From Nemania diffusa (lineage: Eukaryota > Ascomycota > Sordariomycetes > Xylariales > Xylariaceae): a stretch of DNA of 64,000 nt. The DNA is taken from the NCBI GenBank assembly GCA_038501195.1, contig JBBPUQ010000004.1:4416001-4480000 (forward strand), in the 5' to 3' direction. Under the pieces are notes generated by a model. It made no database searches and was not told where the DNA came from. It saw only the letters and a list, made by a program, of their open reading frames with translations. The position numbers were made by a program, and so were the translations under genes. Below are positions 12,101 to 25,400 of this stretch, one piece after another (position 1 is the first letter of the stretch; each line of letters begins with the position of its first letter).

Positions 12101-12706
12101 CGCGTTGTTAGCTCCATAAAGGTGACATTTGTTGCTCCGTAGCATGACAGGCATCCGGGCGAGCTCGACATTACGGCGAATCACCTTTTGCCTCTCTCGG
12201 GTATATGCGACATCGACAAGAATGCGCGCGGAGTAGGTCGCATCTCTTAACCGGCATTCTTGGGGTGTAACTTTGGGGTTGCTAGTTGATCCGTTCTGGC
12301 CGACATTCTCCGGGCTTTCGACCCTGATGTCAAGGAATTCAACCCAAAAACTACTGTCGACATCGCTTTTTACAATGCGATTAGCTCTCACAATTTCTTT
12401 GATCTCATGATCGACGAAGTAGTTGTATGAATCAATATGCCTAGAATGTAGTTAGTAACCTGGACAAGGAGCAAAGACGCGTACTCTAGGTAGAGAAAAT
12501 CACATACTGCTTCACAAGACCTGTTGCCGACAGGTTGTTAGCTAGGGCGCATATGTGTGTTGGCAGGGAGCTTACGCACCTTTCACCTTCAAGAAGGCTG
12601 GAAGCAGCTGATTCTTGTCTTCAACAGCGGAGATGGGATCAGTCAGCTTTTTTCCATTGTAGAAAGGCTTTGTTAGAGCCTCGAACCCATCGTCAATAAA
12701 AGGCAT
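9122..12706 (-). CDS. RPC2: DNA-directed RNA polymerase III subunit 2 (RPC2)
   Basis: Second-largest subunit of RNA polymerase III, which makes tRNAs and 5S rRNA in the nucleus. Exons 12580..12706, 12508..12520 and 9122..12440 give 1152 aa, the usual family length. The middle exon is only 13 nt (GTCTTGTGAAGCA, flanked by CAG and GTATGT) and encodes most of GLVKQ; the join reads LKVKGLVKQHIDSYNYFV, as expected for this family. Family marks include ECPLDPGGYFIVRGTEKV, the active-site block GYDIEDALVLNKAS, the hybrid-binding block GDKFSSRHGQKG, and a C-terminal zinc ribbon with two C-x2-C pairs (CQRC...CNTC) at about 1096-1111. The start was chosen because MPFIDDGFEALTKPFYNG is the expected N-terminus. 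Introns are 59 and 67 nt. Confidence 0.96.
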
Positions 12707-15700
12707 CGTGACAACGAGTTCGCCGAATAGTGGCAACTGTTGCTAGTAGCAGGAGAAAATCCCGAGATGAGTCGTCGTGATGAGCAGTAACAATGTCCCC
12801 CACTATTGTTCCCATATCGGGAGTTTTTGGGTTATCTTATTATCGATAAGGACAGAGGCTCAAAATTTAAAGTTATCGCAACAAGGGTGGCTGCATCAAG
12901 GACGATTGCATAAGCGCCCCGATATATTGATCTCCGGGCCAAGTGGATTTCCCCTGCCCGCTAAGCACCCTACTACGCACTTCATTCAGATCATCAGTAC
13001 TGCAAAGGGTGAAGAAAGATATTGGACGACTCTTTAGCGACTATAAAATAAAGTTGGCTATATCACAATTCAAGTTTGCGTTTATTTTAGCATCACATTA
13101 GATCAGCTGAGAATCTAGCCTAGGTGATGGCTGTAGCTGTACAAGTGAACTAACTAGACTACCTCATGAGTATGCTGGATGGAACGTTGCGTTTCTCATT
13201 CGTTTATCTGTCTTCATCTGAGTTAAGATACGTGATAAGCAAGAACGCAGTAGTAGGGTGCAGCAAGATCGACAGGGAAAGTGGCAAAGCAGGCTTTGAT
13301 GGAAATTTTCGAAGGGTCTGGTGAATCTTTCTTGCAATATTTGGCTTGTAGACGCCGATATCCGACACTTGCCACTCAGAAAAAGCAACGGTTTAGGTAC
13401 CGCACAGGAGGTAGGTAGTATTCGTCGGGTATGGTTGCTCAAGTATAACGCACGCGAAGATATATTTATTCTCACACAGTTGACTCGACTCTACAGTTTC
13501 GTTTCTCTATAGAATGTAGTAGCCAGCCTCTGGGATTATTCGACGTGTTCACGAGTCTAGAGACTGATTGTTGAAGGAAATGGCGGATGCACACACGATT
13601 CCTTGTCTCAACTACAATCAACAATCGAGACAATCAGAGGGCGACTGGTTATTGGATACCTATTTGTTAGGCTCCTTGCTCGACATCTGGCAATGATGGG
13701 CTTGAGCTAATGTAGCCAACCCCTCTTTACCCCTCCATCATCCTTCGCTGCCCCTCCTTTTGAAGCTCACCACTGCAGCTAGTGCATATCTGCTGCATGA
13801 CTATAATGTTGCGCTGGCAGTTGAATCCTTGCATCAAGCCTGCTATGTCGCCTCAAATGTCCTCCCTCGCCCAGAGTAGGATTCATTGGACTACCTATGT
13901 AGGCCAGAGACGAGCCGGTCGGAAAACTTGTGAAATGCAACGCTATACCAGATATACTATGTACGTATATCGACGCAGTTAGTGGCTGGCTGGTATTGTC
14001 TATAGCCCTAAAAGATTCGGCTGCTTTGACAAATTGCCCAACCCCAGACCATGGGGGAGATAAGTCACCATAGACGTCAGGCGACTTGCTTGATATAGTG
14101 CTACCTATAACCATACTTGTTTATTTGGATTGGCATGTACCCAGTCCGTCTCCTACAGTAATCTAGGTTTATTGTTTCCCGCGTGAGGCGCACATCCTAA
14201 GCTTCAGCTATCCCACGACTTCGAGGATAGCGTACACATGAAAATGGAGGTTGACATGCACCTCGAGTTGACCATAGTATAGCGTCATGCGGATTGCAGA
14301 TTGGGGCGCATTATAATACGGGGTTGAAACTCAGTGCGGCTGGAGAAGCAACATATACATCGTAGCCGGGTGGGTGTACAAGTACCATCTGGAGTCGCTC
14401 ACCTTATTCAAACGGTAAGAAAACTGCCTGTCATGTCTTGTAAAAAGTCGGTGAGCTACACAGGGATCAAACACTCTTTCGTCATCTCATATGGTTACTA
14501 CTGTTGTCCACGAGTCGACGCTCTAGTGACATCTACTATATATACTTGGCTATGTATACCTGGACAAACCAAAAGAAATAAAATCCAAAAATTTATTGGT
14601 GTCTTGTTTTCGGCGATTTGAAAGTGGTAAGCTTGCTTTACCATCCAAACTCTTTACCGATATTCCACTGAGAAGATTATGCCCTACTCTCGGCACTCAG
14701 ATAAGGTATATTGATGAACGTCATTACGCCATCTGAGCTACTCTAAATCCTGCTTACAACAAGCGGGCACAGGGATCTCTTGTACCCACAGGGTTCTGTT
14801 ACTGCAACTTGAAGGTTGCTCCCATGATGTTGAGGAGAGCGGTTATGCAATGCCAACTCTATTGTTGCAGTGTCGGGCTTCAATAAGCCATTAAATGATT
14901 ACTTTTTCTGTTCGCTTTGATATAGGACGTACCTATGTTGGTTTTCCGTCCGTGACTACACTAGAGCGCGCTTGAATTCCGAGGACTATCTAAGCACATG
15001 AGCAGGGCTAAAACTCACTTTACCAAAATACGCATAGGCGGGAAGACCCTGACTTCGACCTTCTACATAGTCAAGCCAATCCTGCAGTTAAGATGGTGTG
15101 CAACAACGTTATAGATTATGAGGGGAGGTCAGGAATGGAGCCATCCATCCAATAGGTATCGTAGGTACCCAAGTTCATCGCCAATTGGATTTGGATTTTG
15201 GGTGACTGATACTTGGTAATTAGCTAAGTTGGGCAGATTTGGATTTAGCTACATACTTAAGTATTTAGGTAGGGCATCCTATATTTGGTATGTGATCTAC
15301 AGCAGTATAAGGTGTACTACGCAATAGGCAGGGCTACATGTAGGTAGTTAATATCATCAAACTAAATTGAAAGACGGCGCAATATCTTGAAAAACTTTTT
15401 TAGTTTATGGATGAATTGTATATAGTTCGACTAGGGAGGCGTCACCATCTTATCATTAAGGTTAGAAAGTCGTTATTGTCATCGTTGGACATATGAGATT
15501 GTTTGTCGAGTGAGCATGTACCGCCTGCGGGGACAGCCTCCTAAGGGCGAAGTACCTACGGTAGGGGAGCTAGGGTGCTGTATCTGCACCACCACCACAA
15601 ATGCCAGAAAGTGTTGGTAGCGCGTGAAGTCTAGGCGCCTTGGACGGGGTGACGCCCCATCATCTGTACATACGTAGTATAATGTATCGGACGCCGACTG

Positions 15701-15925
15701 CGTGGGACTAGCACAATGGTAGCTTGGTAGGGGAACCATGGCCGGCTCACGATGACCGCGGATTGGTTCTCAGTCGAGACAAGCAGCGTACGGCATATAT
15801 CCAACGGTAGGTAGACATACCTCCGATTTCCGATTACCCTCCTGGGTAGCCCGGACTCCCAACACTCTTCGGTGTCGAGGTTAACAGATCACACAGAAGG
15901 CCTAGTATTCTGACCGTAGCGTAGG

Positions 15926-15949
15926 AGCACAGAAGCACAGAAGCACAGG
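15926..15949. repeat. Short tandem repeat, 3 x 8 bp
   Basis: Three copies of AGCACAGA, the last with one mismatch. Confidence 0.7.
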
Positions 15950-16002
15950 TGCACGCATGCGTCCGATCGCGGGAAACCAACGTTGGCAAAACAAAAGGCT
16001 TT

Positions 16003-16016
16003 AAAAAAAAAAAAAA
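16003..16016. repeat. Poly-A homopolymer
   Basis: Fourteen consecutive A residues. Confidence 0.8.
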
Positions 16017-16630
16017 GAGTTGAAGGCCCTACTTGCATACCCGTTCAGAGTGCTGTACCTACAGGAGTGTACACAGCATACAGCATGTACGCATCGGCCG
16101 TGGCACCACCCACGTATTAACCTGAACGGGTAACGCGATTTCGTGCAGATGGTTCGGGAGTTCCCCGCACTAATGGGCGCGCTTATCTACACAAGGTAAA
16201 TGGGCAAAGCCTCCTAGCCATTGGTGGTACATGTAGTAGTCTAGGTAGGGGGTAAGATCAAACTAGGGCCAGGTATCTAGATACCTAAGGTATTATGTAT
16301 TCCATCTCTTCCCCCATCCTTCTCACCGCTCTTGTTCTTGGTGGCACAGCGCTAAGTATTCCACCCAAGCTCAACAAACCACAGAAGGACTCACAAGTAA
16401 CAAGTGTAGTTTCTAGTATTCCCTATGGGACAATTAAAACCTGCTGATAGCTCCTTATTTAACACGAATGTTTGCACTTTATAAAACTTCTCTCATGTGT
16501 ATTTTGGAGTTTCTGTGATTGATCCACGACGCCCAGCTGTTTGGAGAGTTTGCGGCAAGCAAGGAAAATCTACTAGTAATTTAGGTACTTAGGTACTTAG
16601 ATGCCCCGGGAACTGAAGTACCTCAGGTTG

Positions 16631-16685
16631 AGAGAGACAGCGAGACAGCGAGAGAGCGGGAGATTGAGAGAGAAGGAGAGAGGGA
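16631..16685. repeat. GA-rich low-complexity tract
   Basis: Imperfect GA/GACAGC repeats on the plus strand, purine-rich over about 55 bases. Confidence 0.7.
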
Positions 16686-17916
16686 AACACAACAGCGAAC
16701 ACCATCCAACTTTGCCACAGAGTCTATAGCAGAACAACCGATCGACTGCTTCGTTGGGGCACTCGAGGCCAATCGGCAATGGCTCAAGCCAGCACGGACG
16801 CCAAACTAACCGCGCTGTTAGTGAATTATATACTGTGCCGATCGGTGTTAATACGGCAATCTAGCTACCTATACTCAGAAGTATACCGTATACCAGAGGT
16901 CCCCGACACCGCCCAACACGACAGCGGCAACGGAGCAAGGATGCCCTTAAATGCTGAGACAGTCGATTTTTGGCAGGGCTTGAACTTACACAGTTGTGTG
17001 CTGCGGGCATAGAACAGGAAAAAAAAATAAGTACAGACGCTGGAGTGCTGTACGGCATACAGAGTAGGGGCACAAGATAGGTGGTACAGGCCGCGCACGC
17101 AGTAGTTACCAACTGTAACCAACTCCACGCTTCGCTTTGGCCTCGCTACCAGGTGCTTCTCACTCCCACAGGCTTAATGCTTAATACACCATAACCACAG
17201 TAGGAGGTACCTCCCTACCTTAGCTTTCCGCTACCTTTTCAATAGCCCCCCTACAAACATACCTCAAACCCCCCTAGTAGATTCTAGGTAGGTACATAGA
17301 CCAGAGCACCTAAAGTAGCCAAGCCTGCCAGTTGCCAGTGAACCTCCTTTACCCTGCCGCCTCGTCCACCTGCTTCCCAGAATTGAAACATCGATCTTCT
17401 GCACTTCGCACAACTCCACTCGCTTTTGTTTCTGTGATTTGCAACTTTCCCCCTCATGCTGCCGCCCCTGGCTCTCCAGGGCTGCGTTCGCATAGGTGCT
17501 GTGATTTTAATTGTTATCATCCCAATGTGAGTGTCCTGAATTCATCGTCGCCTTGCCGAGTAGGAGTGCGTGCGTGCCCCCTCCGCCGCCGCCGCCGCCG
17601 CCAGGGGAGCCAGCTTCGTCAACTGGTCAGACCAGCGCGATTTGCATCTCCCGAGGAGGGGTGTGGCGCCAACACAGCAGCAATGGCGACAACAATAGCA
17701 GCAGCATGGCGCGCGATGCAATCTCGAGCGGCTAAGCTCTCATTCCCCGCTCACCGAAACCGAGCCATTGTTGTCGCTGTCGTTGTATTCGCTCTATTCC
17801 CCTGATGTAGACAGACAGAACGACTGACTAATGGTCACGTAGTCTATAGAATCCGACGGCTGCCACTTTGGCGTGTACGAAAGACCTCCGTGTTGTAACG
17901 ATAAAGGTAGAAGCAG

Positions 17917-20900
17917 ATGGATGATTACAGGTTCCTCTCTCAGCAGCCTGCGAGAAACGAAGCGCCAATGAATTCCCTTGTCTCACCGCAGCGAAACGGC
18001 AGAATGCCCTCGCAGGACCCCCGAACCTCCCTATCCCGACGATTCACGACTGACTCGGGGCGTGTACCAACATTGTCCTCTATACCCACCACCCAGGCCC
18101 AGGAATATTCTTCAGTCGTGAGTCTTGCCCGCACGTCCGAGCCCTGATTGGCTCAGCCTGCGATAGCATCTAGCCTTGGAAGTCTCTAGCATGTTTCAAT
18201 CTGCGAATGTGATGTCTTGCTCCTGTGAGACTGCAGGCTGATCCTGGTGTGCAGCTTCCAACCCAACAATATAAAGTCCAATTAGTAAGCTCTCCCGTTG
18301 GGGTGCGACGTGCAATGCGCAGCGTCTCGCCGAGTTTTGTCTTGGCGGCTCTGAGAGGAACACCTTTCCTGCTGTTCATTGCGATCATCCTACGGCTTGG
18401 TGGGATCCCACGCTGACTGGTATTCATAGTTGGAAAAGAAGAAGATTGAATATGAAAAACTTCGGGAGCAAAAGCGGCGATTTGAGGCGGAGATGCAGAA
18501 GTTGGATCAGCAGCAGCGGGAGCTGCGAGAGGACCTAAGACCTGTTCTAGGCTTGACAGGCCATCAGTCGGAGCCGACAACCCCTCCCGAGTATAGGGAG
18601 ACAACTACCGGCTTCCCAACCATGTTCTCCAGGCCGAACAGATACTCAATGTCCAGCGTCGCCCCTCCGTCCAGTATGTTTAACCGGCCTGGACGGTCTG
18701 GTTCACTTCTCACGTCCCCCCAATCAAGCATTATGCCATCCCGATATCACGATGATCCGTTATCCTACCGTTCGGTCCCCGGCACCCGACGAAATAGTGA
18801 TGAAGATGAGAAGCAAGAGGCCCTTCGCCAGGACCCAACTAGCCATTTATCTACAACCGCGTAAGTGTCCAGTGTCCAGTGTCTAGTGTTTATGTTTTTT
18901 TTTCCCCCGAGCTATGAATTATTGTTTCATCCAATCCAATTTTCTCTTTCATTTTTGAATCGCATATATACCTACACGATGTCTCCCTGTCAAATATCGC
19001 ATCGACAGAGAGTCATAGATTTACGTCGATGATTAAGCATCTCATAACGATATTATTCACAAACAATACGGTCTAAGGCTAGTGCAATTGCTACCAGCTC
19101 TGAAGACCTTCTTTTATGTAGCTTTAAACTGCGCAACGAGGAAAGTTTCTCTTCGAGGTCACTAAGTATAATGGTACGGGTGTACCTGTTTTTAAGTACT
19201 TGGGCGAAACCTAGAGTTTATCACATTTGCTACAATCCAACAGACACAATCCAATTGCGCAATACATAAGTTCTCTTATTTGGGAGTTATCCGGGCCAGC
19301 TCATTCCCTGATAATTTCGCAATCAATCCTAAAGTTAACTGAACTGCCACACCTACTACGCCTATCTACCTAGGTACCTACCTACCTACCTGCCTTCCTT
19401 CCTAAAATCCACACACATACATTTACTACAAACACTTCCATATACTTCTGCTATTTGGCAAACATAGCTCCCTTGGGCGGCAAAGACCTTCGCGAGAAGT
19501 CCTGTGATAACAAGAATTCCCACATCCCCAAATCTTCAAGTCTTAGCATTCACCTTCCATTTGATTCTCTCGCAGTACACGCTCGTCTCCCACCGTTACT
19601 ATTTATTGTTCTGTACCACTACCTTTCCACCACGCCATCACTAATTTGACTGGCATATACACAGTCTGAATAGGTACTCTATGCCCGTAACCCGTAGGGG
19701 TAACATCTATGACAACATCGACCAGACCAACACAACGGGTTTCCTCTTTAGAGACGACGACACAGCCATGGACCCTGCAAATTACGCTGGCATTGACACG
19801 AGTGAAGACCGCTTCCCTCAGCTTCATTCTCAGAAGGGCAATCCTATTGTGGTAAGTCAGCGAAATTGCCATCCAAAATTACCCATCCGTCGTCTTCTTA
19901 ATAGTTCCTATGAGAGCATTGACAGCAAATTGTTACCCTACAAGTATCTCCTCGTGAGGCTTCCGCGCCAGCTCCTCACTTTTACAATTGTATTTGTGAT
20001 GATCTGGAGAAAAGTCTGGAGTGGTTAAGCCCCGATCGTTCTTCACTTCGCCTTCACCGCCAAAATTCTGCCCCTCAACCGTTTTCATTCACCTGCACAA
20101 AATCACACAACCAGAATTCGGCAGGGATTTCTCCCGCCGCCCATTTCCTATACTATCTAAGCAACGTTTTCATTACCGTACCTTCCGTCCTGCTTCTGCT
20201 TAGTCAGAAACTACGATACGTCGTACATGTGATGCTAACCTGCGTCCCAATTCCTAGCTCTCCGCCTCAACCGCAGCAATGGACCTAGCTTCACAACTTG
20301 GAAATAGCGAGGCAACTACCACAAACGGCTGGGGCAACATCTCTCGCCACCGTCAGCAACAGAGCCTATCTACCATCACTTCCTCCCAGATGGCGGACTC
20401 CATGGGCGCCATGCAGGCTGATGCTAATCACATTGGCTCTCGCCCCTACCGCCATTCTATTGATTTGAACCACCAGTATAAAGATAATACAACAGACAGC
20501 ATTCCTACGTCTGCCATGTCCCCTTCTTCTACCCAAGTCTTATCCACGCCCCCTAAGTTACAGAGCTCGTTTTCAACGAATGATGTACCAACGGTCAAGG
20601 CAATGTCAGCTGCTGGGGCATCATCTGCCAATGCTCATGCCCAACAGCATTTCCATAATCACAATGCAAGCATTGGTCGCATCCCCCCCGGTGCTATGAA
20701 GCGACACAGTCGCGAGCTGTCTGGCGATAACCATGCCGCCGTCACGCAGGCTGGAGGCGCGTTTCCATCCATCCAATCGCAACTGCAAGGCAATGCGCCG
20801 TCCTTTGGCCCAACCAGCTCGAGCCAAGCTCCCGTTCAATCTCCCGTTTCTGCAGGCTCCAGCTCCGCCACGTCGCCTTCCTCCGGAGGAAACTATCAGT

Positions 20901-22423
20901 ACTACCAGGGATATAACCAGACTAGCCCAAATAACTCCTACGGCATGGGGATGCTCACGATGGGAATGCAGAACATGAATATGAACGGGTATACTCACCA
21001 GAATTATACTGGCTACGGTGCTGTATATCAGCCTTCCGTTCAGCCTCGGGATTCGCAACAGCGTGTCATGCAGCAACGCCGTGCGCAAAACGATGATGGT
21101 ACGTCCTTACTCATCTTGGTAATTGCTTCTCAACTAACATAATTGTTAGCCATGAACCGCTACATCAATCTACCTCTAGAGCAGGTTGGGGGCACCATCT
21201 ACGAACTCTGCAAGGACCAGCATGGTTGCCGATACCTACAGAAACAACTAGAGAACCGCATTCCCGAGCAGGTTCATATGATCTGGGTTGAGACTAACCA
21301 ACATGTTGTCGAGCTTATGACAGATCCTTTTGGCAATTATTTGTGCCAGAAGCTCTTGGAATATTGCAATGATGAGGAGCGCACTGTGCTTATCCAGAAC
21401 GCTGCTAAGGACATGGTCCGTATCGCGTTGAACCAGCACGGTACTCGGGCTTTACAGAAGATGATCGAATTCGTGACTACCCCAACTCACGTTCAGATCA
21501 TCATCGAGGCTTTGCGCCACCGAGTTGTAGATCTCATTCAGGACCTTAACGGAAACCACGTCATACAAAAATGCCTGAACAAGCTCGGTTCGGCTGATTC
21601 CGAATTCATTTTCAACGCTGTCGGTAACCACTGCATCGAGGTTGGTACGCACCGCCATGGATGCTGTGTTCTACAACGGTGTATCGACCACGCATCTGGT
21701 GGTCAAAAGGTCTGGCTGATCTCTCAGATCACCGAGCATGCCTTGCGTCTTGTTCAAGACCCCTTCGGGAACTACGTTGTCCAGTATATAATTGACCTGA
21801 ACGAGTCTACTTTCACCGAACCTCTTTCTAAGAGATTTCTCGGCAAGATTGGGATGCTTTCCCGCCACAAGTTCAGCTCCAATGTGGTTGAGAAGTGTCT
21901 GCGCTGTGCTTCTGATGAAGCCAAAGACAGAATGGTCAGCGAGCTTCTCGTCCCCGGGGAGATGGAGCGCCTCCTGAAAGACTCATACGGCAATTATGTC
22001 GTACAGACTGCTTTGGAACACTCCTCAGTTCCTATGAAACACCAGCTAGTAGAAGCAATCCGCCCGATGCTTCCCGGTATTCGTGGAACTCCCTACGGAC
22101 GACGCCTTGGGGCCAAGATCCAACAGTATGATGGCCAAAGCGGCAGCACTAATGGCCAAACGACCCCAACTGAAGCTACACAGAGCCAAATTACGCTCAA
22201 TGGGAACCCAAGCCGCGCCATGTCCAACCAATCGATTCTCGCTTCTAATGTTTACACCAACGGCCTAAACGGCACACGCGCTCAGATGACCTATCCTGGT
22301 CCAGGCAATATCACGATGCCAAACCCCCTTAACCCGCCACCGCAACCTCCTCGAATGAATGTTTACCAGACCTACCCCGGCGCGGGCGGCGGTCAAGGAA
22401 ATGGCGATGGCGCTTTCTTCTAG
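17917..22423 (+). CDS. Pumilio-family RNA-binding protein, Puf4/Mpt5 type
   Basis: A cytoplasmic post-transcriptional regulator that binds mRNA 3' UTRs and lowers their stability or translation. Exons 17917..18117, 18430..18860, 19665..19851, 20258..21098 and 21150..22423 give 977 aa; all joins keep frame (for example SSV|LEKKKIEYEK and STTA|LNRYSMPVT). The N-terminal half is Ser/Gln-rich with a charged coiled-coil segment (EKKKIEYEKLREQKRRFEAE). Eight PUF repeats follow, with recognition helices GCRYLQ, NYLCQ, GTRALQ, NHVIQ, GCCVLQ, NYVVQ, SNVVE and NYVVQ. By the PUF code these read about 5'-UGUAUAUA, allowing an extra base as in Puf4. The C-terminus is Asn/Pro/Gly-rich. Three introns are long for a fungus (312, 804 and 406 nt); the last is 51 nt with a CTAAC branch site. 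The domain call is certain; Puf4 versus Mpt5 orthology is inference. Confidence 0.93.
19366..19394. repeat. CCTA tandem repeat inside a Pumilio-gene intron
   Basis: CTACCTAGGTACCTACCTAC-type repeat within the 804-nt third-position intron, one of the densest clusters of this word in the window. Confidence 0.6.
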
Positions 22424-25400
22424 AGCATCATATACCCACAATCACTATTGTAATGGTACGGCACACGAATTGAGACGACATGTACCTTTGGCGGCTTTCT
22501 ATTTCCATGGTTTTTATGGCCTTGATAGCACGAGTGGATGCTCTCTACGACCTTGACGACCTTTCATTGATAACATCATAAGTCTTCTACTTTGGGCACT
22601 GAATCCGACATGCCACCGACATGCACCACGGAGCTAACTCGTTTGCACCCATTGTTTCAAGGGCTGCTCTGTACATTAGTCGCACCGTGGTGCATGCCAC
22701 CTTATTGCCCCGGTTCTCCGTATTGCTGAGATGTGGCGGAACACTCTCAGTCACTAGCGAGCAGTTCTCTGCACGGTGTTCCCTAGGGTATTTTCATGTA
22801 CTTGGATCCTAGCTCGATCTCGACATAGACCTTCTTTTCTTTAGGCTTTTTTTCCTTACGGTTTCCTTTCGCGCGACAACCTCTTCCTATCCGGCCTGTC
22901 TGTTGGTCAGCTCGCATTAGACCTCCCGACCCGACCGAGAAGTTCCACATGGTGGTGCTTTTTTTGACAGCTAAAACGATATACTCGGAGGAACATACAA
23001 CGTGGCATTCGTAGCATGACTTGATGGTAGGCTCGAATTGGATTGGGAAAGGGGCGAATGCTCCGGTGACAGCTCGTCATCTATCTCATCATACTGCTAT
23101 TGATTGTCTCAACAGTGGTAGCATCGTTTCATAGGCATGAGCACTAGGTGATGGTGGGGGAAGGTGGTGCTACTGACTGCAATGCTGAGGAGGGTTGGTG
23201 CATTGTGTTATCTGACCCTAAACATTTTTATTTGACGACATATTCCCTTGCCATAGTCTTCTTCACTTCACATATGTGGTGGATCTCTGCGAATTTGGCA
23301 CTGGACGATTTTCGTGCAACGATACGTTCATCGATGAATTTTCGCGGTAAAAATATCTGGTTCGCTGTACAGGCAGATAGGCTACCCAACTACTAAGTTC
23401 GCTATATGCCTCATACCTCCTCTTCTACTAGTGATTAGACTTACGATTGAGTGAGCCTCATTTGAAATAAGTGACTGCACCATTTAAAACCCATTACGAA
23501 TATTAGTCGTCAGCAAGGTCTGCCTCACCGTGATCTCAATGCCCATATAGATATCTGGTTTCGTGCAGCTACTAATTGTACCATATATGTATAAAATGAA
23601 CAGTGTCTTAACTATGAAATACCTATCCAGTAGGAGTGAGCTTTTCCCTCTTGGGGTTAAGAATAGTTGGCCATCAATCTACTTCGCACTCGTGATGAAT
23701 GATGAGATGCCTTAGAACCTTTTCTCGATGAGGACGTTGGTCTTGAGCAATGCATTGACAGGTTTCAGATATAGCGAAGGGAAATGTATGATCGGTAGGA
23801 GTAATTGCGGCCTAGGTAGTTACATGTTGTGTAAATTTATGGTGTTCCTTTTTGGGATATAGAAACCTACTGGTGTTCTCCTCGTTCTCTCGCCGGCTTA
23901 AAGTCTCTAGTCTATCGGCTCTGAAGCTTTCGATTCCAACATCTGTTCTAAGCTATAGACGATTCATAAATCTATTCACCCAACAACTTGCTGGCTAAGC
24001 GAATCGACATTGGAAGGCCGGTAGTGCTCTTTTGAACAATGGACGACGTCAAATTGACCAAGCTGGATAGAGAATGGCCTGTTCGATTCCGAAAGCACCT
24101 CGGGGAAGAATACCGACCCCTAAGAGCATTTTCCCTCTCTAGCAATCTACATATACTTCGGAGCTTAATTCCTCGATCGCCATAAAAGCACTCATCTAGG
24201 CATCGTACCGCAGCTTATTAATAAAGAGAGTCTTTAGCTCCGACATGGACTAATTACTACACACTAGCTTCCACTTGTAGCTTTCCTTCTTATTGTTAGA
24301 GACGAGGCGGCGACACCCTCAGCTCTAGGTATTTCCGAGGGGGATCTTGTGAAGAAAAGGAGGGAGACTACTTCCCTAGTAGGCATTAAAACAGAAAACC
24401 GGTGGGCTAATCTAGATATCTTACCTATGAAGCAACTAACACGTACCGGTTCAAGCTCAAAGCCACGAGACATGCCTACTCTGCTTGTTTAGGGTAGAGT
24501 CAGTTATGGTAACCAACTTCAAATGCCGCCTTGTCTTATTTTTTTTTCTCTTCCTAATTCCGCTTGGATTCTCTGCGAGACCTCCCGTGCTAGCAAGCAG
24601 CTGAGTACACGAAGATAGACACATAGACGAATATAAGTATGTATATACCAATCAGTGCAAGTCTATTCCAACATGTGTGTTTCAGGCACTTCCATTGTCT
24701 CTAACTCCCCGCTTTCTCGCTTTCCTATCCATGGCGAAAATACGAAGAGAAAGAGCGAGACGGAACCTCTATCAGCAACGACCTCTACAAAGAGGTAGGA
24801 TAGGCGAACAATCCGAATTGCAAACCAGACTTAGTGAAGCTAGCAACCGTGGGCTACAGGACTTCAAGGGCCCTAAGATTGCGTATAGATTGTTCATGCT
24901 CACATCTCGAGACCCAAGATACCTCTCGAGAAGTTCTTATTCTTCTCGTTACTACCTAAGAGAAAGGGAGTTGCCTCAAGACTAGTGTTCCAGTACCTAT
25001 CATTGTACATGCTTAGCTAATTCAGGAGTACAAGTTGCCTTTGGAGGTATCAGTTAGCTTCTAGGTACTTGATTATGGTATACGAGGTGGGAGTTAACAT
25101 AGATTATATACGAGTTCGTAGCTGAGGCATGTTAGGTGTACCTATAAGCTTCGGTACTCTGTGGCTTGTTACCAAGGTACCACTTAGGCATGGTTACGAT
25201 GGATTACGGTCTGAGAAAAAGCTGAGAAAGTTATAATGAACTGACAGTATCAAGGCACGCGTGTAATAGACGGATGAGAGACCTCAATAGATTATTAGTC
25301 AAACGAAATGATATCACAGTCATAAAAAAAGCAGCATAATAGCGTAGCAAGGAAAACTTTTTGTTCCTTTCACTAGGTAGCGTAACTCCAGGCAGAATTC

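Larger units (their letters stand above)
12707..17916. other. Gene-poor spacer, 5.2 kb
   Basis: A long divergent spacer between RPC2 and the Pumilio gene. The open frames are short and have no recognisable motifs. It holds several simple repeats (listed separately) and many TAGGTA words. The last 600 bases probably include the 5' leader of the Pumilio gene: a CCG run near 17580-17602 and several ATG triplets precede its start. I see no tRNA or transposon ends. Confidence 0.5.

Noticed and set aside
19020..19105. A possible box C/D snoRNA in the 804-nt Pumilio intron (CGATGAT and CTGA about 73 bases apart)
   Set aside because: Box C is imperfect and the flanks do not form a terminal stem.
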